Source: Floccularia luteovirens
Taxonomy: Eukaryota; Basidiomycota; Agaricomycetes; Agaricales; Squamanitaceae
Assembly: GCA_009739215.1 (NCBI GenBank)
Contig: VSJF01000007.1
Location: forward strand, 496,001-560,000
DNA: 64,000 nucleotides
Reading direction: 5' to 3'
Below, piece after piece: positions 58,615-64,000 of the stretch. The translations under genes and the position numbers were made by a program. The notes beneath the pieces were generated by a model. The model was not told the origin of the DNA, did not search any database, and was given only the letters and a program-made list of their open reading frames with translations. Position 1 is the stretch's first letter; every line of letters starts with the position of its first letter.

Positions 58615-60061
58615 ATGGCCCCTACTTTTGATTTCTTGAATTACCTTCACCACCGCACTCTAATCAAAGATTTAGTGCTTGAAGAGCTAACAGGAGGATC
58701 CGCAAATCATACCGTACGAATCAGGCGTGGCCGCTCTAGCTCCAATAGTATTTTCCATCAGGGTCAATCGCGAAAACAGTTTTCGAAGGATGGCAACCTC
58801 GAAGACAGTAACATCATCGATATCTCAACTATCTTGAGTTGCCATGGTTCACTTGTTTTCAAACAGGCTCCACCCTTCCTAGCTAAAGTTCCGACTATAC
58901 CATTTTCCTCGTTTCGGCAGGTGATTTTCATAATCGCGATTTATTGGGGATAAACGATTGATTATCAGTTGTCTGGGTTGATATAGGTGGTAGAGGCAGA
59001 GGCGCTTCATCTTCTTCACTCACCAAAAGAAAAACATCCCTGTGGGATGAATCACATTCTTCGAAGAAATCCGAACATCGCAATCCCGGAATTAGTGTAC
59101 CTGGACAAAGTGGAGAATGTCCTAATTCAAACTGATCTAGGCCCACATCCTTCACTCTATGATTTCCTAGTTGGTTGTGATACTTCTATAGATCTTGCCT
59201 CTGAGGCCGGTCGCATTATTGGTGGATTTCTGGCAGAAATTCACAATGCGTCTTATGTTTCAAATCAGGCGCCAGCTGTCTCTAAAAATGGTTTTGCTAT
59301 ATTTCAGAATGATGACGCAGAATCAGTCCTGGAGAATGCCATCATGCTAGCCACCTCGTATATGAAAGATGCTGGAATATCTGACTATGAGATACTAGGA
59401 AAACGAGCGGCCTACCATTGGAAAACAAGAGAAAAGACCGTTTTCGCACAAGGTGACCTTTGGTTTGGCACTTTATTAATGAATGTGAAAAAAGACTCGG
59501 AAACCGTGGTTGCAATCGGCATTTGTGATTGGGAATTTGCCGGTCTTAATGATCCCGCTGCTGATATTGCTCAACTTGGTCAGTTTTGTAACTTGTTGTT
59601 AAACTCGTAGTAATAGGGACATCGATTTTACTGGATCATTGTTTACAGGCTCATACCTCCATTTACTCTCGCTTTCTCCTAAGACAACGCCAAAACAATC
59701 TGCCGTTATTTTCGCTTTTGCAGGAAGTTTATATAAAGTTTATTTCTCAATCTCAAACACTGCGGCAGGACAAAAATTCCTACGCTCCCTACTCATAATG
59801 CACGGATGGGAGATGATTAATGCTGCGGGTTGGAGCTCAAGGCAGTACATGTGGTGTAATTGTTCAGGTCATGGTGTCAGATGTTCGCACATCAAAGAGA
59901 TGGTCGTACAAGGGGCAGCACTCCTGAGAACAGCAGGGACACAAGGGGATCTTGGGCACGCAGATTGTAATATCGCATGGTGGTCCCATTTTCTTGGACT
60001 CGCCAACCCACCTGACAACGGTCTGTGTGATTTCAATCAAATCAAAACGTTCTCGAATTGA
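58615..60061 (+). CDS. APH/kinase-like fold phosphotransferase with altered catalytic loop
   Basis: Small-molecule kinase fold (aminoglycoside/choline/methylthioribose kinase type). Substrate unknown. Start MAPTFDFLNYLHHRTLIKDL. A Ser-rich variable insert replaces much of the N-lobe. Then come AKVPTIPFSSFRQVVEAEAL (helix C region), NHILRRNPNIAIPELVYLDK, LIQTDLGPHPSLYDFLVGCD, the catalytic loop FAQGDLWFGTLLMN and the metal-binding IGICDWEFAGLNDPAADI. The HxD/N loop reads QGDLWFGT: His is replaced by Gln and the metal-binding Asn by Thr, while both Asp residues are kept. The C-terminal helical lobe continues to the stop at 60061. Two introns are in phase. Confidence 0.84.
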
Positions 60062-60643
60062 TGATTAAAAATGGAACAGACAATTGACCGAAATAATGGA
60101 CATGTAGAATATCAAATGTAATAACATCTTCTGTACTGGCATTAAAAATGTACTGTGTGGGATACCTGGTGTCACTCTACTGGTGCATTGTGCGATGACA
60201 AAAACATCAGAATGACAGCTTTATCAGTGCATTGTGCATAATATAGTCTTCCGACAAATCGCCGTTGTCGGATGCTTTGACAGAAAATGGCTTGGAGTAT
60301 TTGTGGGAATGTTGCTGGAATTCTGTGTACATAAATCTTCGTCGGCAATTGATCCCGCTCGCTGTTGGCAAGCAACGCATCTTGTTTTAGAAATTTGTAC
60401 CAACAACCTGGGTGGGCCTAACGCTGTTATGCTGTCTGTCACCACCTATAAATCACCAGAATCCAGGTATGGAAGAAAGTTCAGTGCCATATTCTTGCAA
60501 CTCTCTGGTCTAGAGAATTTTGTTATCGCTTTCATTTACGCGTCGTTGACTGAGTCGCCGCTGTACCTTCATTCACAATCCGACCTGGTGTCTTCCAATC
60601 TATCCTTTCTCTTGTTACTCTACCCGCAGCTTGGACGGGAAAG
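60062..60643. other. Intergenic, promoter of repeat-module protein
   Basis: About 580 bases. TATAAA lies at 60447-60452, roughly 190 bases before the next start codon. An open frame 60234-60659 overlaps the promoter and next start, has no family resemblance, and is rejected. Confidence 0.5.
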
Positions 60644-63309
60644 ATGTTCTCAAAGGTGAACACAGCGTATCTTTTTTTAGCAGCTCTCTCTGCGACAGAG
60701 CTTGCACTCGGTCGTACATTGTGGCTAGAAAGAAATAACAGAGCAGTCTATCTATACCCACGCCGTTTTGGACAAGAGCAGCCGGCTGTCCTCCAGAAGC
60801 TTAGAGATGCTTGTCCCGGTCAAGTTTGTGGAAATTTGGCAGGGCAAGCTGTGACGCCCCTCCTTGCAGCACAGCCAGAATGCTCACAGCAGGACATGGC
60901 TGATGCCATAATTGGTGAGTGTATCGAAAATAGTACGTTCCAGTAGATTCTCATCTGGAGTACAACTAGATGCAAGCAAACAGTTTGATGCTGCAACGCA
61001 GGAAAATATGATTGCTATCGCTCAAGAATATCGTCAAGCTGAAAAGAACACCCCTCCTGTGAAAATCTACCTTTAGATAGGAGTATGACATGCTAATCGA
61101 ACCCTTAGGACTTCACTACAAATCCTCCATCATTAAGAAACTCTGTGTTTTGCCAAAAAGCACCAAAGAACCCGGAACTGAATGGGCTAGTGCAAGCCCA
61201 AGATCCCGCCAATGATCCCAATCTTTTTTTTGACCCTGCGAAGCAAGCAACAGTGAAAAAGGGCGATCAGCCAAATACATTTCCATTCGGAGGAGCTTCT
61301 TCGTATGTTTTATGGCGGTTTCTAGGATAGATAGGGTTCTGATCCCGTTATAGCCAACCGGCTTCCGTTAGCGAGATAAGCTCAGCTTCTGGGACAGCTG
61401 TACCCTCTACTTCTTCCGGTGCCCCGAGTGGAACTGCGGTTCTTGTTGAACAGCCATCTGCCACGCCTTGCGTTGTAGCTATATTCATCAGACGCGATTT
61501 ATCCTATAGGCTCATTGTCCCCTTTGTAGACTGTCGTAACCGTAACTGTCACGGGAACAAATCCTGCCGCAACGAATACAAACGCTGTCACTGTATCTGT
61601 TGGAAATGCCGCTTCCGCCACTAGCACTGCAGCGCCAACAGCTTCGGCCACAGCTCCTTCAAGTGGAGCAGACTTTGGAAGTTGCAGTGTACCAGAAATT
61701 GAATTCGGTACCGGATTTGATGGCAGAAAGGAGACGAGCTTCCAACCCGCTGACAAGAGTCTGTAATCTCTTTTTGTCCCTTGCAGACACACCGATTTCT
61801 AATGCTGGTTGTCACGTAGAATCATTCAACCATGGATCAGCCCAGAACATTGCTATCATCTCAGGTATATTATATTCTGTTGAAATTCATGAAAATGATC
61901 TAAAATTGTGATGATTTTAGACTTCATCTGCGATCAATTGACGAATTCCTGCAAAGCAAATCAAGCGGCCAAGGATCTTTGTGCAACAGCTGAGAGCGCC
62001 GCTGCTGCAAAGACAGCAGGCACAGGAGCTCAAGCTGATGCTTTCAACGCAGTATTTGGCATTACAACAGTATGACTAAATTATTTCTCCAAACGAGTTC
62101 TTTTCTAAAATTTCCTGATAGCAATTCAGTAACGTGGCATCTGTAGATGATCAGGGGAAAGCTATAAACGGAACTAGCACTGTTTCTGCTGCAACTACAT
62201 CAACTGCACAACTCGCTAATACTGCAACTGCAACTGCATCATCAGCACCAAGTAGTTCAGCCGATGGAGGCATCGGAGATTTTGGCTCTTGTTCAGTCCC
62301 CAAAATCCAGTTTGGTCCTGGCTTTGATGGAAGGAAGGAGACAAGTTTCGAACCTGTTGACAAAGGTATATTTTCTGGACATGTATGGCCTGCGATAGCT
62401 AACAGCCCTGTGACAAGCTTCTTACAACCATGGCTCAGCACAAAATATTGCGATAATAACCAGTGAGCAACATTCATCTTATATCTTTACCCTTAATTAT
62501 GAATTAAATTGTGTTCCTTGTCTAGAATTCATGTGCGATACTCTGACGAACACTTGTGGTGCAGATCAAAACGCGAAGAATACCTGCGCGACAGCAGAGA
62601 ATGCTGCTGCATCAGCTGCTGCCGGAACTGGGGCACAAGCTGACGCGTTCAATGCCGTGTTTGGTATCACGACAGTACGTTCTACTCTACCGGTCCACTT
62701 CCGCTCAATTATAGAATGAATTTTTATCTTTTCAACAGGATTTCGCTAGCGTAACTCAGCTTGACGACCAAGGAAGACCTGTTGGTGCAGCTTCATCTTC
62801 AGCTGCATCATCACCGAATACTTCGGTGGCAGTGCCACCCCCTGCGGCAACCACGGTTAATATCTCGATTCTCGGACCATTTAGAACTTAAATTGACAGT
62901 TTCAATTTATATAAAGGTCGAATCAAAAGTTCAGTCAACTAGCAACCCGCCACCCCCTGCCAGTACCGGAGCACCTAGTAACGCTTCTGGAAACCGGCAA
63001 ACATTCACAGGTTCATTAGGAGGTGTGCAGCCTCCTGCTGTGACAGCACTTGGGAATGGGAAGTTCCAAGTCGAAGGAAATTCGGAGTTCAACGACCAAG
63101 GCAGTGCCGTTGAACGCTCCTGGTAAGTATTATTTAGATGGCGTTCTGGTTCTCTTGACAATCGATGGCTCATTTAATTTTATAACTATAGTGACGTACA
63201 GAACAACTTGTGTGCAAATGCGGCAAACGCTTCTAGGAATCAGGGAGGGTTTACAGTTGCTGCATGCAATGCACAGCAAGCACAATGCATCTCAGCAATT
63301 TCCTCATGA
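60644..63309 (+). CDS. Secreted/cell-wall protein with duplicated Cys-containing module
   Basis: I recognise the repeat type from agaricomycete secreted proteins but know no function. Start MFSKVNTAYLFLAALSATEL is a signal peptide. The N-terminal region contains LRDACPGQVCGNLAGQAVTP and PECSQQDMADAII. A Ser/Thr/Ala/Pro linker follows. Two homologous modules of about 100 residues come next (61671-62069 and 62278-62674), each GDFGSCSVP or DFGSCSVP..I.FG.GFDGRKETSF, NHGSAQNIAII, FxCDxLTNxC, GTGAQADAFNAVFGITT. A C-terminal partial, divergent unit ends VQNNLCANAANASRNQGGF. Introns sit at corresponding places in both modules. The linkers suggest heavy O-glycosylation. No catalytic motif and no clear GPI signal at the end. 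Confidence 0.85.
61671..62069 (+). repeat. Module 1 of the tandem Cys-containing repeat
   Basis: Encodes FGSCSVPEIEFGTGFDGR, then NHGSAQNIAIISDFICD and GTGAQADAFNAVFGITT. It aligns with module 2 over its length, including two intron positions. Confidence 0.85.
62278..62674 (+). repeat. Module 2 of the tandem Cys-containing repeat
   Basis: Encodes FGSCSVPKIQFGPGFDGR, then YNHGSAQNIAIITKFMCD and GTGAQADAFNAVFGITT. It is 397 bases long against 399 for module 1 and has the same intron layout. Confidence 0.85.
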
Positions 63310-64000
63310 AAAATTTCTTTTCATATGAACATTCCTTCTTGACCCTCTGTGAAAACCTTTGCATCAATGCTTTCTCTTTCCTGCACGGGCTGCTAGTTTC
63401 TATCAACTTTTTGTATTTTACTTCCATTTCACCATCTGGAAGACGATCTTCTCTTCATATGGACCTTACCGTGGAACAGAATTTTGGCACTTTTTACTTA
63501 CACAATCATTGACTCTATTCCAAGTATTGTCATTGCCTCTGTCATGATACTTTCTTAGAAATTCTTTCATTTGAAGGGCTCTTTTAAAGATACATGGAAT
63601 AAAATCACCTGGCTTGTGTTTTATTTCAATTGAAAACCGTATTAACTTTGTGTCGCGGTTGAGAAACAGGCTTCGCTTAGTCAAATGGGAAGAGACTGAC
63701 TGACAGTGAAAGTGGACAACTGTTCTGTAATTTATTCGGGCGATATAAATACTTATAGCTACTCTGACGGGGAGCACTGAGTGGAGAGATAACAAGGCTG
63801 GATTATGTAGGATAGAATGCAGGATATTTGATGATGGTACATAGATATGAGCGATACAAAGGAAGGGGACAAAATCCAGACGAAAACAAAGTAGCGTATC
63901 CCCGATACCGCAAGGAACCACTGTGCTTACTAGTTACACTTACTATTAATCTTCACGTTCTATTAGAAACGTGCAATCTACGAAGAAGTTGGGGCTGGAG
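63310..64000. other. Right-edge intergenic region
   Basis: About 690 bases without a convincing gene. A minus-strand open frame 63466-63921 has no family features. A minus-strand frame entering from the right edge and stopping at 63946-63948 (ending TFLIERED) could be the end of a gene outside the window, but it is too short to support. Confidence 0.45.

Noticed and set aside
60234..60659. 141-residue plus-strand open frame
   Set aside because: It overlaps the promoter and start codon of the secreted repeat protein and resembles no family.
18381..63309. A co-regulated plant-polymer degradation cluster
   Set aside because: Endoglucanase, esterase and sugar transporter are 19-33 kb apart with unrelated housekeeping genes between them.
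63466..63921. 151-residue minus-strand open frame near the right edge
   Set aside because: No motif, no splice support, biased composition typical of noncoding AT-rich sequence.
63946..64000. Possible C-terminus of a further minus-strand gene at the right edge
   Set aside because: Only 17 residues are visible; not enough to call a gene.

Overview
The window is nuclear DNA of a filamentous basidiomycete, most likely a wood- or litter-decaying agaricomycete. The genes are dense and cut by many introns of about 50-60 nt with GT..AG ends. There is a CBM1-tagged family 5 endoglucanase, a GDSL-type pectin esterase, a hexose transporter and several protein families I associate mainly with mushrooms. 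I see no bacterial operons, phage, insertion sequences or CRISPR arrays, and I recognised no tRNA or rRNA gene by eye. I support 25 protein genes, built by joining exons so that reading frame, splice sites and family motifs agree.

Left part (1-13207): a partial BUD13 splicing factor, an MFS transporter, an I-BAR/IMD-type membrane-cortex protein (plus strand), Mediator subunit 19 and a second MFS transporter of the same subfamily. A gene-poor 2 kb gap follows. Centre-left (15220-29758): a large orphan membrane protein, the secreted endoglucanase, a SARAF-like ER calcium regulator and an OPT oligopeptide transporter (all minus). Facing them on the plus strand are cytosolic methionyl-tRNA synthetase, which ends in a WHEP domain and contains two 8-nt exons, and an unrecognised serine-rich protein.

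Centre-right (30752-45977): an alpha-crystallin-like protein, the Srs2/UvrD-type helicase, a vacuolar Ca2+/H+ exchanger (another 8-nt exon), the esterase, a uridine kinase-UPRT fusion, the tRNA thiolation protein Ncs2/Ctu2 and, sharing its promoter, an AIG2-type cyclotransferase. Right part (46153-63309): two tandem Ppn2/ApaH-like phosphatases, one with a substituted catalytic motif; a metacaspase whose prodomain is built from four tiny in-frame exons plus a Gln/His repeat; a hexose transporter; COX subunit IV; an APH-like kinase; and a secreted protein with two duplicated Cys-containing modules.

Most genes are independent housekeeping loci. A loose theme of plant-polymer use links endoglucanase, pectin esterase, OPT and sugar transporters, but they are scattered, not a cluster. 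Three genes touch calcium or vacuolar ion/phosphate storage (SARAF, CAX, the Ppn2 pair). The most unusual signals are at exon scale: recurrent 8-nt microexons and the phase-symmetric repeat exons of the metacaspase.
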